A DNA stretch of 29,961 bases from Thermococcus sp. (GTDB taxonomy: Archaea > Methanobacteriota_B > Thermococci > Thermococcales > Thermococcaceae). Positions 14,068 to 21,753 of the stretch are shown here, piece by piece. A program made the position numbers and the translations under genes. The notes beneath the pieces were generated by a model, which saw nothing but the letters and a program-made list of their open reading frames with translations, had not been told where the DNA came from and made no database searches. Every line of letters begins with the position of its first letter. The first letter of the stretch is position 1. The stretch spans positions 1 to 29,961 of the forward strand of contig JALTCK010000065.1 in NCBI GenBank assembly GCA_027074805.1, read 5' to 3'.

Positions 14068-14700
14068 ATGGCGAGGGCCAAAAAGGTCATCACTATACAC
14101 GTCCGGGACGACAGGGAGAAAGAGGAGTTCCTGAAGGAGATTCAGCGGTTAAACCTTCCCGCATTCATATACGTCCACGGAAAGCTCAACGACCTGAAGA
14201 TAAACGTCCAGGGGACCAAAGACGAGATACGGGAGGCAGTACGGAAGATACGGGAGATACACACAAGGGTAAGGGCCAAGCTCTACCCAGACAGGCGCGG
14301 TTTTTACCGCTACAACGTGGACGACCTCTTCAGGGAAGCGGGTGCCAGCGTTTCCACGCCGATTCTGCTCAAGACCCTGGAGATGCTCAACGAAACTGCC
14401 GAGCTGAGGGAGGGAGAATTGGTAACCTCGATGCCCTGGGAAGAGATCGTGGGACTAGTTGAGAGGCTGGGAGAGGCTCTCGGAGAGATTTCCCTCCAGA
14501 CCACGAGGCAGATAAGGGAGGTCGTTCTGCCAGTCAGCGTTGCCCTCAGAATCCCCCCTGAGGAGGTAATAGAGCAGCTCGTTAACCTTGGCTTGGCGGA
14601 ATGGAAGGAGGATAAGTTTAAATACGAACTGATTAAGAACAAGGAGCAGGCGCTGGAGGAACTGCTGAAAGCCTTGGAGGGTGAGGAAAATGAAGATTGA
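14068..14700 (+). CDS. DUF2067-family archaeal protein
   Basis: 210 aa, soluble. The N-terminal about 80 residues look like a small RNA-binding-type alpha/beta domain (VITIHVRDDREKEEFLKEIQ ... INVQGTKDEIREAVRKIREI). The rest is helical, with winged-helix-like features (STPILLKTLEMLNETAELREGEL; PPEEVIEQLVNLGLAEWKED). From recall it matches DUF2067, whose function is not established; its recurrent place beside csl4 suggests RNA metabolism. ATG 14068 follows the csl4 stop by 2 bases with GGTGTG upstream. Its end overlaps rpoL by 11 bases, so all are likely translated from one message. Confidence 0.75.
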   Translation: MARAKKVITIHVRDDREKEEFLKEIQRLNLPAFIYVHGKLNDLKINVQGTKDEIREAVRKIREIHTRVRAKLYPDRRGFYRYNVDDLFREAGASVSTPILLKTLEMLNETAELREGELVTSMPWEEIVGLVERLGEALGEISLQTTRQIREVVLPVSVALRIPPEEVIEQLVNLGLAEWKEDKFKYELIKNKEQALEELLKALEGEENED

Positions 14701-14977
14701 AGTCATAAAGAGGGAGGAAAACCTTCTGGAGTTCTACCTTGAGGGAGAGGATCACACCTTCGCAAACCTGCTGAACGAGGTGCTTCACGAGAACAAGCAC
14801 GTAACCTTCGCCGGCTACACGATAGAGCACCCGGTTCTCATGGCCAGAAAACCGAAGTTCAGAATAGTCACGGACGGTAAGGTCAGCCCTGAGAAGGCCC
14901 TTGAGGAGGCCGCCCAGAAGATATTCGACAGGGCCAGGGTTCTTCTTGACGCGTGGAACGAGGCCATCAAAGGCTAA
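14690..14977 (+). CDS. rpoL: DNA-directed RNA polymerase subunit L (Rpo11)
   Basis: 95 aa, the normal size. Rpo11 pairs with Rpo3 (subunit D) to nucleate polymerase assembly, like eukaryotic Rpb11 or the alpha C-terminal region. The diagnostic segment is FYLEGEDHTFANLLNEVLHE, followed by FAGYTIEHPVL and KFRIVTDGKVSPEKALEEA. ATG 14690 follows GGGTGAGG and lies inside the DUF2067 reading frame. Neighbours are RNA-decay genes, consistent with an operon joining RNA synthesis and turnover. Confidence 0.96.
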   Translation: MKIEVIKREENLLEFYLEGEDHTFANLLNEVLHENKHVTFAGYTIEHPVLMARKPKFRIVTDGKVSPEKALEEAAQKIFDRARVLLDAWNEAIKG

Positions 14978-14983
14978 GCCTGG

Positions 14984-15379
14984 GTGGTCCCCTTGGAGTA
15001 CCCCCGCGATTTTGGGGACAGAGGGCTCGCCAAATTTGGCGATTCCCTTCTAAACTTCGTCTTTTCTCTCGCCCTGAGCGAGTATCTCGGAAAGCCGACG
15101 GGGGAAAGGGTCCCAAATGCATCTTTGAGCATGGCTCTCGAGTTCTCTGGCTTAAGACACATTGTCCCCCCGAGGACGGACAAACATGGAAAGGGAGACA
15201 TTGCCGAAGCCCTCTTCGCCTATGCGTGGCTTGAGGGGGCTATAACAATTGAGGAGGCCGCTGGAATAATCAAAGAAAACCTGAACGACGATGTGAGGCA
15301 CTTCGCGAGAAAGAAGGAAGCAATAGGGAAGGCCCTCGGGGCGGTTTTCAGCACCATAAAAGAGAGATTGGAGCTTTAG
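14984..15379 (+). CDS. Minimal RNase III-family protein (nuclease domain only)
   Basis: 131 aa containing just an RNase III-like helical fold. LAKFGDSLLNFVFSLALSEY parallels the canonical LEFLGDSVL motif, keeping the catalytic Asp while the first Glu position is Ala. GKGDIAEALFAYAWLEGA parallels the second signature DxxEA, keeping Asp and Glu. No dsRNA-binding domain is present, as in bacterial Mini-III. Activity on double-stranded RNA is inferred, not shown. The GTG at 14984 is 6 bases after the rpoL stop; TTG 14993 behind GGTGGT is an alternative start. It ends the csl4 operon, and its stop overlaps the convergent gene by 4 bases. Confidence 0.8.
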   Translation: MVPLEYPRDFGDRGLAKFGDSLLNFVFSLALSEYLGKPTGERVPNASLSMALEFSGLRHIVPPRTDKHGKGDIAEALFAYAWLEGAITIEEAAGIIKENLNDDVRHFARKKEAIGKALGAVFSTIKERLEL

Positions 15380-16182
15380 AGGCTCGTGAGCAACTCTATT
15401 AATCCCTGCTTAGCCGGAACTTTGGCAAACTTCTCAGGATCCTTGACCTTCAGGAGAAGTGGAACGTCTCCGAAAAGCTTCAGCACCTTCCCGAAGGGTA
15501 TCTTTCCCTCTCCCGGCAAGAGGTGAAGGTCGCCAACGCCATAGGCCAGCGCATCCTCAGGCTCAACCTGCGGGAAGAGCTTTCCGAAGTTATCGTGTAT
15601 CATGAGGATGACTGTCTTATCGGTTCCGAGCTTCACATCATCGAGGAGTTTGTTAGAGTCGCCTTGGGCGCTCAGGAAGGCGTGGGCGACGTCAAGGGCA
15701 AAGCCGACGTTGTCCCTCTGGACATTCTCCACGACGTAGAGGGTGTCCTTAACACTGAAGGTGTTCTCGAGGGCGATGTTGATGCCGAAGGGGGCCACCA
15801 TGTCCGCGAGCTGCTGTATCGCTTCAATTTCCAGATCCAGTCTGCCCGTCTTGCCGCTTTGCATGACTATGACCTTTGCTCCCAGCTTTATGGCAACGTC
15901 GGCGACAGCCCTTGCAACCCTGAAGTGGCGAGTATAGTAAATGTGGTCACGCAGATTCACTGAGGTGGGCATCCTGATTGTATACTCGATTCCAACCCCC
16001 CTGAGGGTCGTCTCAATGGTTCTCAGTTTCTTCTCCACCACACTGCCGTTCATTATTAGCCCGAGAGTGTGCGGAAATATAGACACAAAGTCGTAGTTCT
16101 TGATTTTCACATCTGCCAACACCGAGGCCAGCGTCTTGTCCTTGGTGACGAAGTGCGGGTAGATTGTCACGCCGATCTCCAT
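15376..16182 (-). CDS. Sugar phosphate isomerase/epimerase-like TIM-barrel protein
   Basis: 268 aa of the xylose-isomerase/AP-endonuclease-2 TIM-barrel superfamily. The metal-site pattern is visible on successive strands: E in NIALENTF, D and H in FALDVAHAFLS, H in ILMIHDNFGK, and the late GEGKIPFGKVLK segment. AIKLGAKVIVMQSG matches the conserved strand 4 region. Members act on sugars, inositols or abasic DNA; I cannot tell which here, though the lack of extra endonuclease-IV ligands makes sugar chemistry more likely. The start ATG follows GGTGGTAAC. A TTTATA at 16214-16219 (minus) is 34.5 nt upstream. Confidence 0.82.
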   Translation of the reverse strand: MEIGVTIYPHFVTKDKTLASVLADVKIKNYDFVSIFPHTLGLIMNGSVVEKKLRTIETTLRGVGIEYTIRMPTSVNLRDHIYYTRHFRVARAVADVAIKLGAKVIVMQSGKTGRLDLEIEAIQQLADMVAPFGINIALENTFSVKDTLYVVENVQRDNVGFALDVAHAFLSAQGDSNKLLDDVKLGTDKTVILMIHDNFGKLFPQVEPEDALAYGVGDLHLLPGEGKIPFGKVLKLFGDVPLLLKVKDPEKFAKVPAKQGLIELLTSL

Positions 16183-16213
16183 GTTACCACCTAAGAAGAA
16201 TGAACTCCAGACG

Positions 16214-16244
16214 TATAAAAGCTTACCGAGGGGGCATCTTTAAA
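16214..16244. promoter_or_regulatory. Divergent promoters for the TIM-barrel gene and sppA
   Basis: For the minus gene, TTTATA (16214-16219) is 34.5 nt from ATG 16182. For sppA, TTTAAA (16239-16244) is 35.5 nt from ATG 16277. Both match the spacing norm of this window, so the genes have separate boxes. Confidence 0.6.
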
Positions 16245-16276
16245 AGAGAACTCGAAAAGTATGGGTGGGTGAGAGG

Positions 16277-17269
16277 ATGAGAGAGGATATATGGAAGTAC
16301 ATTGCACTAATTCTAGTTCTCATGCTTGCTGCATCTACTGTGTCAGCGGTGCTTCTCTACATGCAGAGCAACACGATACGCATGACTCCTAAGACGGGAG
16401 GAGTGGTTGAAACATCCATCGGCATCAACTGTTCGGCCTCAGAATACGAAAGCCAGCTGAGGGAACTCCAGCAAAAAGTAGAGTTTTTGAAGGGTCAACT
16501 TAGGGCAGAAAACAGCCCGGAGGGAAATGAAACAATCGCCATAGTACCCGTCTTTGGACTCGTCGACAGTTATACCGCTCTGAACCTCATTCCCATTCTT
16601 AGAGAGCTCTCAAAGAACGACTCAATAGGGGGCGTTCTCCTCTGGATAGAGAGTCCGGGCGGAGAGGTAGGGCCGGTGATGGAGATATACAATGAGGTGA
16701 CAAAGCTTAACATGATAAAGCCCGTTGTTGCTTACACGGGCGGTTTAGCGGCCTCAGGCGGCTATTATATAGCGGTGGGTGCCGAAAAGATAGTGGCCGC
16801 TCCGTTGGCTGAAGTTGGAAGTATAGGCGTTCTCTATGTGCATTACGATCTCGAGAAGAACTACGAGATGAATGGCATAAAGGTCGAGGTCTTCAAGACG
16901 GGTCCTCATAAGGACATGGGTGCAGAGTGGAGGGCCCTGACACCAGAGGAGAAGGAGGAGATAATGAGGATGGTTAATACCTACTTCAACGCCTTCCTAA
17001 GTGCCGTGGCCACGGGGAGGAACATGAGTGTGGAGAAGGTTAAAAAGTTCGCCACAGGAGAGACATGGTTTGCAGAGAACGTTACGGGGAGCCTCGTCGA
17101 TGAGACAGGAGACATGGATGGAGCCCTAAGGGTTCTGGAGAAACTGGCAAACCTTACAAACCCAAAGGTTGTTATATTTAACGGAGGACAACCCTCCAGG
17201 TTTGAGGTTTATGGAAGCACCGCCCTCTACCTAGATCCCCGGTACGTGAATCCCTACCTGAGGGGGTGA
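16277..17269 (+). CDS. sppA: Signal peptide peptidase SppA (membrane-anchored serine protease)
   Basis: 330 aa. SppA degrades cleaved signal peptides and other membrane-associated peptides. One N-terminal transmembrane helix (YIALILVLMLAASTVSAVLL) anchors an external domain. A short coiled-coil-like segment (ESQLRELQQKVEFLKGQL) follows, then the ClpP/crotonase-like fold: IESPGGEVGPVMEIY, nucleophile Ser160 in LAASGGYYIA and base Lys212 in FKTGPHKDMG, a Ser/Lys dyad like that of the Thermococcus kodakarensis enzyme. ATG 16277 follows GGTGGGTGAGAGG; GTG 16265 is inside this region. The gene leads an operon with a 159-aa unknown and an AI-2E-type membrane protein. Confidence 0.95.
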   Translation: MREDIWKYIALILVLMLAASTVSAVLLYMQSNTIRMTPKTGGVVETSIGINCSASEYESQLRELQQKVEFLKGQLRAENSPEGNETIAIVPVFGLVDSYTALNLIPILRELSKNDSIGGVLLWIESPGGEVGPVMEIYNEVTKLNMIKPVVAYTGGLAASGGYYIAVGAEKIVAAPLAEVGSIGVLYVHYDLEKNYEMNGIKVEVFKTGPHKDMGAEWRALTPEEKEEIMRMVNTYFNAFLSAVATGRNMSVEKVKKFATGETWFAENVTGSLVDETGDMDGALRVLEKLANLTNPKVVIFNGGQPSRFEVYGSTALYLDPRYVNPYLRG

Positions 17270-17276
17270 GGGAAGA

Positions 17277-17756
17277 ATGATGTGTGAGGAGAAGCTTGAG
17301 GTTTTTGAAAACGGCTTCAGGGACGAAAAGTTTCACGTCGAAATTCGTGCTTATGGAAAGGACGCAAGGAGGCTTCTCCTCGCAATAATCAGGGAGCTCT
17401 ACATTCCAGACTACGGAGAGGAGTACGTGTACCCCTTCGAATGTGCCAAGGAGTTCTGGAGAATATACATGGAAGGAAGAGACGTTGTAGGGGGTGACTT
17501 CAGACCCAGCCCTATAAAGTTCCTGAATCAAAGTGTCAAGAACAGGCTCGCCAAGGCCCTCGATGACATCGACGCACCTGCCGATGTAAAGGAGAACATA
17601 GGCCTTGAAGGTGCTGAGATACACAAGTTCAAGAAAGGCTTATTAGCCATTGGGAAGAACTTCATCCTCGACGAGAGGGGGTATCTCTTCGTCTTCAACA
17701 AGCCCTCCGTGAGAGATCTGATACTGAAGTACATGGGGATGCTGAATGGAGCTTGA
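17277..17756 (+). CDS. Conserved hypothetical protein (159 aa)
   Basis: I do not recognise the family. The protein is predicted soluble, without signal peptide or membrane segment. The N-terminal third has strand-helix character (FHVEIRAYGKDARRLLLAII), the middle is rich in aromatic and acidic residues (EEYVYPFECAKEFWRIYMEG), and the end has a helix-rich segment (VRDLILKYMGML). Only a few Cys residues are present and no catalytic or metal motif is evident. It begins 7 bases after the sppA stop behind GGGGGTGAGGG and overlaps the AI-2E-family gene by 11 bases, so it is the middle gene of a membrane-related operon. Confidence 0.75.
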   Translation: MMCEEKLEVFENGFRDEKFHVEIRAYGKDARRLLLAIIRELYIPDYGEEYVYPFECAKEFWRIYMEGRDVVGGDFRPSPIKFLNQSVKNRLAKALDDIDAPADVKENIGLEGAEIHKFKKGLLAIGKNFILDERGYLFVFNKPSVRDLILKYMGMLNGA

Positions 17757-18747
17757 GGCCGCGGTGTGGATAGCCATCTCACTCATAATCCTCTACCTCG
17801 TCTGGGAGACGGTTAGTCCCATTCTCTCTCCTATTATAATAGCCATCACAATAGTTTACATCGTATACCCAGTTCATGAGAGATGGTCCAAACGCCTTGG
17901 CAACCGGGGCTCAGCGTTTCTCCTAACAGGGATTCTTACTATCCTGACGTTCCTCTTCATCATAGGCTTCGCCCTCTGGATGAACGACATAAAGCACTCC
18001 ATAACCTACTACCTGAACGCCTTTTTCCAATGGCTTCTGAGTTTTGAGCTTCCTCAGTCAACATACGAGTTGCTCCAAAAGCTTCTGGAGGATTTAGGGA
18101 GGAGGGTAGACGAATATGTCCTTGGATACACTTACTCAATCCCCAAGCTTACCCTTCAGGCCGTTGTCATGCTCTTCGTGTTCTACGGAGTTCTTGTGAA
18201 TGCTAAAGGCATAAAAGAGGAAGTGTATTCCCTTCTGCCGGGAGAAAACAGGGAGCTTGCAATAAAACTTCTTAATAGCGCCGCGAATGCCCTCCACAAC
18301 CTTCTGCGCGGGTGGCTCACCTTTAGTGTAGTTAAGGGAATATTCATGGCCTTCGCATTCTACTTTTTTGGCCTTGCTAACGCGGGAGGTGCAATAGCCG
18401 CGGGAATATTCACGGTTCTACTTGAGCTCCTCCCATTTCTCGGTGGCTGGATAATGTGGCTGGCCGGTGCTGTTTACCTCTTCGAGAGTAGTATGATAGG
18501 GAGGGCAATTCTCCTGACTCTCTACGGAATAGCCTTCGTATCACCTGGCCCGGATCTGGTAATGAAGCCAAGACTCGGGGTAGAGAGAAAGGTTGGGGTC
18601 AATGCCTTGGTAAGCCTCGTAGGAATTTTCGGTGGATTAATCGCCTTCGGCCTGGTCGGTATCATAATAGGCCCGGTAGCCCTCTCACTCCTAGAAACTC
18701 TCCTTGAAGAATGGAAAAGGGCGAAAACTATGAGGAATAGCGCTTGA
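17746..18747 (+). CDS. AI-2E/UPF0118-family transporter
   Basis: 333 aa with about seven or eight hydrophobic helices. The layout matches the family: two N-terminal helices (WIAISLIILYLVWETVSPIL and following), a third near residue 60-80, a long polar stretch (about 95-130), then a hydrophobic block with LLRGWLTFSVVKGIFMAFAF, LLELLPFLGGW, and the C-terminal signature PGPDLVMKPRLGV ... GIFGGLIAFGLVGIIIGPV. Bacterial members export autoinducer-2, cyclic di-AMP-linked ions or H+/Na+; the archaeal substrate is unknown. Start ATG lies within the preceding gene; the 3' end overlaps the convergent DHPS-like gene by 20 bases. Confidence 0.9.
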   Translation: MELEAAVWIAISLIILYLVWETVSPILSPIIIAITIVYIVYPVHERWSKRLGNRGSAFLLTGILTILTFLFIIGFALWMNDIKHSITYYLNAFFQWLLSFELPQSTYELLQKLLEDLGRRVDEYVLGYTYSIPKLTLQAVVMLFVFYGVLVNAKGIKEEVYSLLPGENRELAIKLLNSAANALHNLLRGWLTFSVVKGIFMAFAFYFFGLANAGGAIAAGIFTVLLELLPFLGGWIMWLAGAVYLFESSMIGRAILLTLYGIAFVSPGPDLVMKPRLGVERKVGVNALVSLVGIFGGLIAFGLVGIIIGPVALSLLETLLEEWKRAKTMRNSA

Positions 18748-19546
18748 TGAAGGCAGCAATCCGAAGGACGTCGAGGGTCTCCCCTACGTCATGGGTTCTG
18801 ACAATGTTGGCACCTTTCAAAACGGATATTGCAGTTGCCGAAAGGCTTCCTGGAAGTCTCTCGTCGGGGTTCTTCCTCCCAGTTATGGCCCCTATGAAGG
18901 ATTTCCTTGAGACCCCTATTAGGATGGGCTTCCCGAGGGACTTGAGGAGGTTCAGATTTGCTATGACCTTTGAATCCCACTCGTACCACGGAGGCCACTC
19001 GGGACGGAGAAAACCTATGGCAGGGTCAACGGCGATGTCTTTTAAGCCATGTTTTTCCGCTATCACAAGGCTCTCCTCTAAGAATTTCATGACGGTGTGA
19101 ACCGGATCACTCAGGTTCTTCACCTCCCCGTGGGCACAGAGAATCACTGGAAGGTCATACTCGGAAGCGACCTTTGCCATCTGGGGGTCGCCCTTAAGGC
19201 CCGTTACATCATTAATCACGTCTGCACCGGCCTTGACAACCTCTTCGGCCACTTTTGCACTCGTTGTGTCTACACTGATTGGAACATCGACTGCGTCCCT
19301 TATGACTCTAATAGCCCACACCGCCCTTCGGATTTCCTCCTCGAGTGGTATTTGGGTTTCGAGGTACGGGGCGGTTGACTTTGCCCCAACGTCTATGAAG
19401 GAAGCCCCCTCCTCGACCATCCTGACGGCCGTCTCCGCGAGCTCCCTCTCGTCCCTTTTAACACTACCCTTGTAGAAGCTCTCGGGTGAGACGTTTATCA
19501 CTCCCATCACCCTCGGCTCGCTGAGGTCAACTCCGGCAAACTTCAT
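18728..19546 (-). CDS. Dihydropteroate synthase-like pterin-binding protein
   Basis: 272-aa TIM barrel joining a pterin diphosphate to an aminobenzoate-type acceptor. Pterin-site residues in order: N18 (MGVINVSPESF), D52 (FIDVGAKSTAP), D93 (ISVDTTSA), N112/D113 (VINDVTG), D174 (VDPAIGF), K215 (GVSRKSFIGA), R250 and H252 (VRTHDVG). The canonical GGESTRPG loop reads GAKSTAPY, and RPEWPPWYEW is inserted after the seventh-strand motif. In this lineage the acceptor may be the ribofuranosyl-aminobenzene product of the divergent beta-RFAP synthase, rather than p-aminobenzoate, as in methanopterin synthesis. The start overlaps the upstream stop (ATGA). Confidence 0.85.
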   Translation of the reverse strand: MKFAGVDLSEPRVMGVINVSPESFYKGSVKRDERELAETAVRMVEEGASFIDVGAKSTAPYLETQIPLEEEIRRAVWAIRVIRDAVDVPISVDTTSAKVAEEVVKAGADVINDVTGLKGDPQMAKVASEYDLPVILCAHGEVKNLSDPVHTVMKFLEESLVIAEKHGLKDIAVDPAIGFLRPEWPPWYEWDSKVIANLNLLKSLGKPILIGVSRKSFIGAITGRKNPDERLPGSLSATAISVLKGANIVRTHDVGETLDVLRIAAFIKRYSS

Positions 19547-19857
19547 GCTTCCACCTCAAGGCTAACCTTTAGGCCCCACAGTATAAACGTTAGGGTCGAT
19601 ACGACCACGAGTACCCAGTAAAGCTCCCACCATTCTCTAACCCCCATAGAACTCCCGTTTAGAATCAGCAGTCCGGCAGGTATCTCCGGCCTGAGGACGT
19701 TCCTTCCGGCCCTTGCCGCCGATATCACGAAATAGAACTCCGCCGTTACTAGAACTATAGCTGGAGCCGTTAAAGAACTTGTCGGCAGAAGGACGGCCAT
19801 GAGGTACAGAAGCAGTGTTATGAGTTCCGGAAGACTCATCTCATCGGGCTTTTCCAT
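19543..19857 (-). CDS. Small membrane protein, function unknown
   Basis: 104 aa with about three hydrophobic segments: LITLLLYLMAVLLPTSSLTA, APAIVLVTAEFYFVISAA, and WELYWVLVVVSTLTFILWGL near the C-terminus, plus a possible short one (LRPEIPAGLLILNG). No known motif. The ATG follows GGTGATAAC and is 36 nt from a TATA-like CTTTTAAG (19889-19896, minus). Its stop codon overlaps the DHPS-like start, so the two are translationally coupled; a role in pterin biosynthesis is not implied by sequence. Confidence 0.75.
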   Translation of the reverse strand: MEKPDEMSLPELITLLLYLMAVLLPTSSLTAPAIVLVTAEFYFVISAARAGRNVLRPEIPAGLLILNGSSMGVREWWELYWVLVVVSTLTFILWGLKVSLEVEA

Positions 19858-19878
19858 GTTATCACCTTGGTTTGTAAT

Positions 19879-19914
19879 GTTGCTAACACTTAAAAGTTTT
19901 GCGAACCGTTAAAA
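19879..19914. promoter_or_regulatory. Divergent promoters of the pterin locus
   Basis: Minus gene: CTTTTAAG (19889-19896), 36 nt from ATG 19857. Plus gene: TTAAAA (19909-19914), 35.5 nt from ATG 19947. A GTTGCTAAC at 19879-19887, between the minus TATA and its start point, matches the GTTn3AAC core of the redox regulator SurR, but such a six-base match occurs often by chance. Confidence 0.45.
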
Positions 19915-19946
19915 GAGGAAAGGCAAGAGCCCCCTTGGTGGTGCTC

Positions 19947-20915
19947 ATGATAATCCGAACCCCCCGCAGACTTCACCTCGGGCTTATAGACCCCTCCGCA
20001 ACCCTCGGGAGGAGGTTTGGAAGCCTCGGAGTGGCGATTGAAAACGGATACGAGCTCAAGATAGTTGAGGGTGAGAGGCTGGAGATAAGGGCGGAAGGAG
20101 AAGACGCCGAAACCATAGAGAAGACCGTCAAAAGGATGAACCTGAGGTACAACACCGGCGTCAACTTTCTCATCGAGGTCAGGAAAGCCATCCCCAGGCA
20201 CGTCGGACTGGGCTCGACCACACAGCTGACCCTCGCCACCGCCCTTGGAATAGCAAGGCTGAGGAACCTGAGGGTTGGCATAGAGGAGCTCGCAGAGCAC
20301 CTCGGAAGGGGCAGGAACAGCGGTGCGGGGATATACGCCTTCAAGCACGGGGGCTTCGTCGTTGACGGAGGGGTGAAGAAGGGGATACCTCCACTCATTT
20401 TCAGGGAGGATTTCCCCGAGGAATGGGCTTTTCTGCTGGTTATCCCAGAGCTCAAGCCCGGATTTAACGAGGAGGAGGAAAGACCCCTGATGGAGGAAGT
20501 CGTTGGAAGGGCGGATGCAGCAATGGAAATAAGCCACAGAATCCTCCTCGGCCTTCTGCCGGCCCTCAAGGAGAGGGATATAAGGGCCTTCGGAGAGAAC
20601 CTGAGTGCAATACAAAGGCTCGTCGGCATGCACTTTGAGGCCTATCAGGGAGGAGAGTTCAGGGAGGACGTAAGGACGCTCCTCGAATTTCTGTGCGAGA
20701 AGACCTACGGCTGCGGCCAGAGCAGCTGGGGGCCGACCGTCTACGGGCTGATAAGACGGAGTGAGTTTCAGGGCATCAGCGCCGACCTCGTCGACTTCAT
20801 GAAGGATCATGGCATAGGGGGGACGATCGAGCTCGCGAGGGCAAACAATGGGGGAGCGGAGTTCATAGGTGAGAACGTCTTCCTCGAGAGGCTCATTAAA
20901 TCCGTGGGTGGTTAG
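19947..20915 (+). CDS. Beta-ribofuranosylaminobenzene 5'-phosphate synthase
   Basis: 322-aa GHMP-kinase-fold enzyme. It condenses phosphoribosyl diphosphate with p-hydroxybenzoate (4-aminobenzoate in some assays), releasing CO2 and pyrophosphate, the first committed step of methanopterin-type cofactor synthesis. The N-terminus IRTPRRLHLGLIDPSATLGR and the next FGSLGVAIE are diagnostic. The GHMP glycine/serine-rich loop is HVGLGSTTQLTLATALG; RNSGAGIYAFKHGGFVVDGG and YGCGQSSWGPTVYGL follow. ATG 19947 sits behind GGTGGTG; in-frame upstream codons are rejected. Its stop is one base before the AGOG start. It lies divergent from the DHPS-like gene, consistent with a shared pathway. Confidence 0.93.
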   Translation: MIIRTPRRLHLGLIDPSATLGRRFGSLGVAIENGYELKIVEGERLEIRAEGEDAETIEKTVKRMNLRYNTGVNFLIEVRKAIPRHVGLGSTTQLTLATALGIARLRNLRVGIEELAEHLGRGRNSGAGIYAFKHGGFVVDGGVKKGIPPLIFREDFPEEWAFLLVIPELKPGFNEEEERPLMEEVVGRADAAMEISHRILLGLLPALKERDIRAFGENLSAIQRLVGMHFEAYQGGEFREDVRTLLEFLCEKTYGCGQSSWGPTVYGLIRRSEFQGISADLVDFMKDHGIGGTIELARANNGGAEFIGENVFLERLIKSVGG

Positions 20916-20916
20916 G

Positions 20917-21708
20917 GTGACCCTTGAGAAGTTCGTTAGGGTGAAGTACCAACGGGATGAAGAGAGAATAGAGAGGCTGAGGGAGATACTGAAGAAGCTT
21001 GGAATCGAGTGCGCCCGGACGATTGAAGAGAGGGTCGACCTCCAGTTCGACGCCCTGAGGAACCTCTACGGCTTGCTGAGGGACCCTGAGATCTTCTTGA
21101 AGCTCGTCATTGCCAACTCCATAGTTAGCTACCAGCTCACTGCCAAGGGTGAGGATTGGTGGTGGGAGTTCTCGCGCTATTTCTCCGCTAATCCTCCGGA
21201 AGGGAGTATCAGGGAGGCGTACTCGCTGTTCCTGCCGAACTCAAGGACGAACAGGCGGCTCGTTGCTTCAAAGCTGAAGAGACTCAAAAGACTTGAACCG
21301 TTCCTCCAATCGCTGACCCTCGAAGACCTGAAGACGTATTACTTTGAGAACATGGCCGGCCTGCGGAATGAACTCGCAAGGGTTATGGACTCAAAGAAGA
21401 GCGCCAAAACGATAGTCTTCAGCGTCAAGATGTTCGGATACGGAGCTAGAATAGCCTTTTCCGAGTTCGTTCCGTATCCAATGGGAATAGAGATACCAGA
21501 TGACGTCAGGATAAACGCCTACACAAAGCGCTTTACCAACGAACCGGCGCCGGCCTTCTGGACCAGAATTGCGGAAGAAGTCGGGATTCCACCACTCCAC
21601 ATTGATTCAATCCTCTGGCCTGTCCTCGGTGGTAAGGATGAAGTTATAGCTAGGCTCAAGTCCTACTGTGAGCTGTGGGAGGATGTCTTACTTCTTATCG
21701 CCCTCTGA
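20917..21708 (+). CDS. 8-oxoguanine DNA N-glycosylase/lyase AGOG
   Basis: 263-aa archaeal GO glycosylase that excises 8-oxoguanine and nicks at the abasic site. The helical body begins ALRNLYGLLRDPEIFLKLVI, with ANSIVSYQLTAKGEDWWWEF forming the base pocket. The HhH-GPD-type region holds the likely Schiff-base lysine K171 in IVFSVKMFGYGAR; an acidic residue in IPDDVRINAY (195/196) is a candidate for the catalytic Asp. PPLHIDSILWPVLGG closes the domain. GTG at 20917 is chosen: GGTGG lies 5 nt before it, and the preceding stop TAG is at 20913-20915. Its position behind a cofactor gene seems organisational rather than functional. Confidence 0.9.
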   Translation: MTLEKFVRVKYQRDEERIERLREILKKLGIECARTIEERVDLQFDALRNLYGLLRDPEIFLKLVIANSIVSYQLTAKGEDWWWEFSRYFSANPPEGSIREAYSLFLPNSRTNRRLVASKLKRLKRLEPFLQSLTLEDLKTYYFENMAGLRNELARVMDSKKSAKTIVFSVKMFGYGARIAFSEFVPYPMGIEIPDDVRINAYTKRFTNEPAPAFWTRIAEEVGIPPLHIDSILWPVLGGKDEVIARLKSYCELWEDVLLLIAL

Positions 21709-21753
21709 ATTTAAACAAAACTTGATTATTACTCCAACTCTCATGGCAAAATT

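Noticed and set aside
19890..20810. 306-codon open frame antisense to beta-RFAP synthase
   Set aside because: It mirrors a well-supported enzyme gene and has no promoter, RBS or domain.
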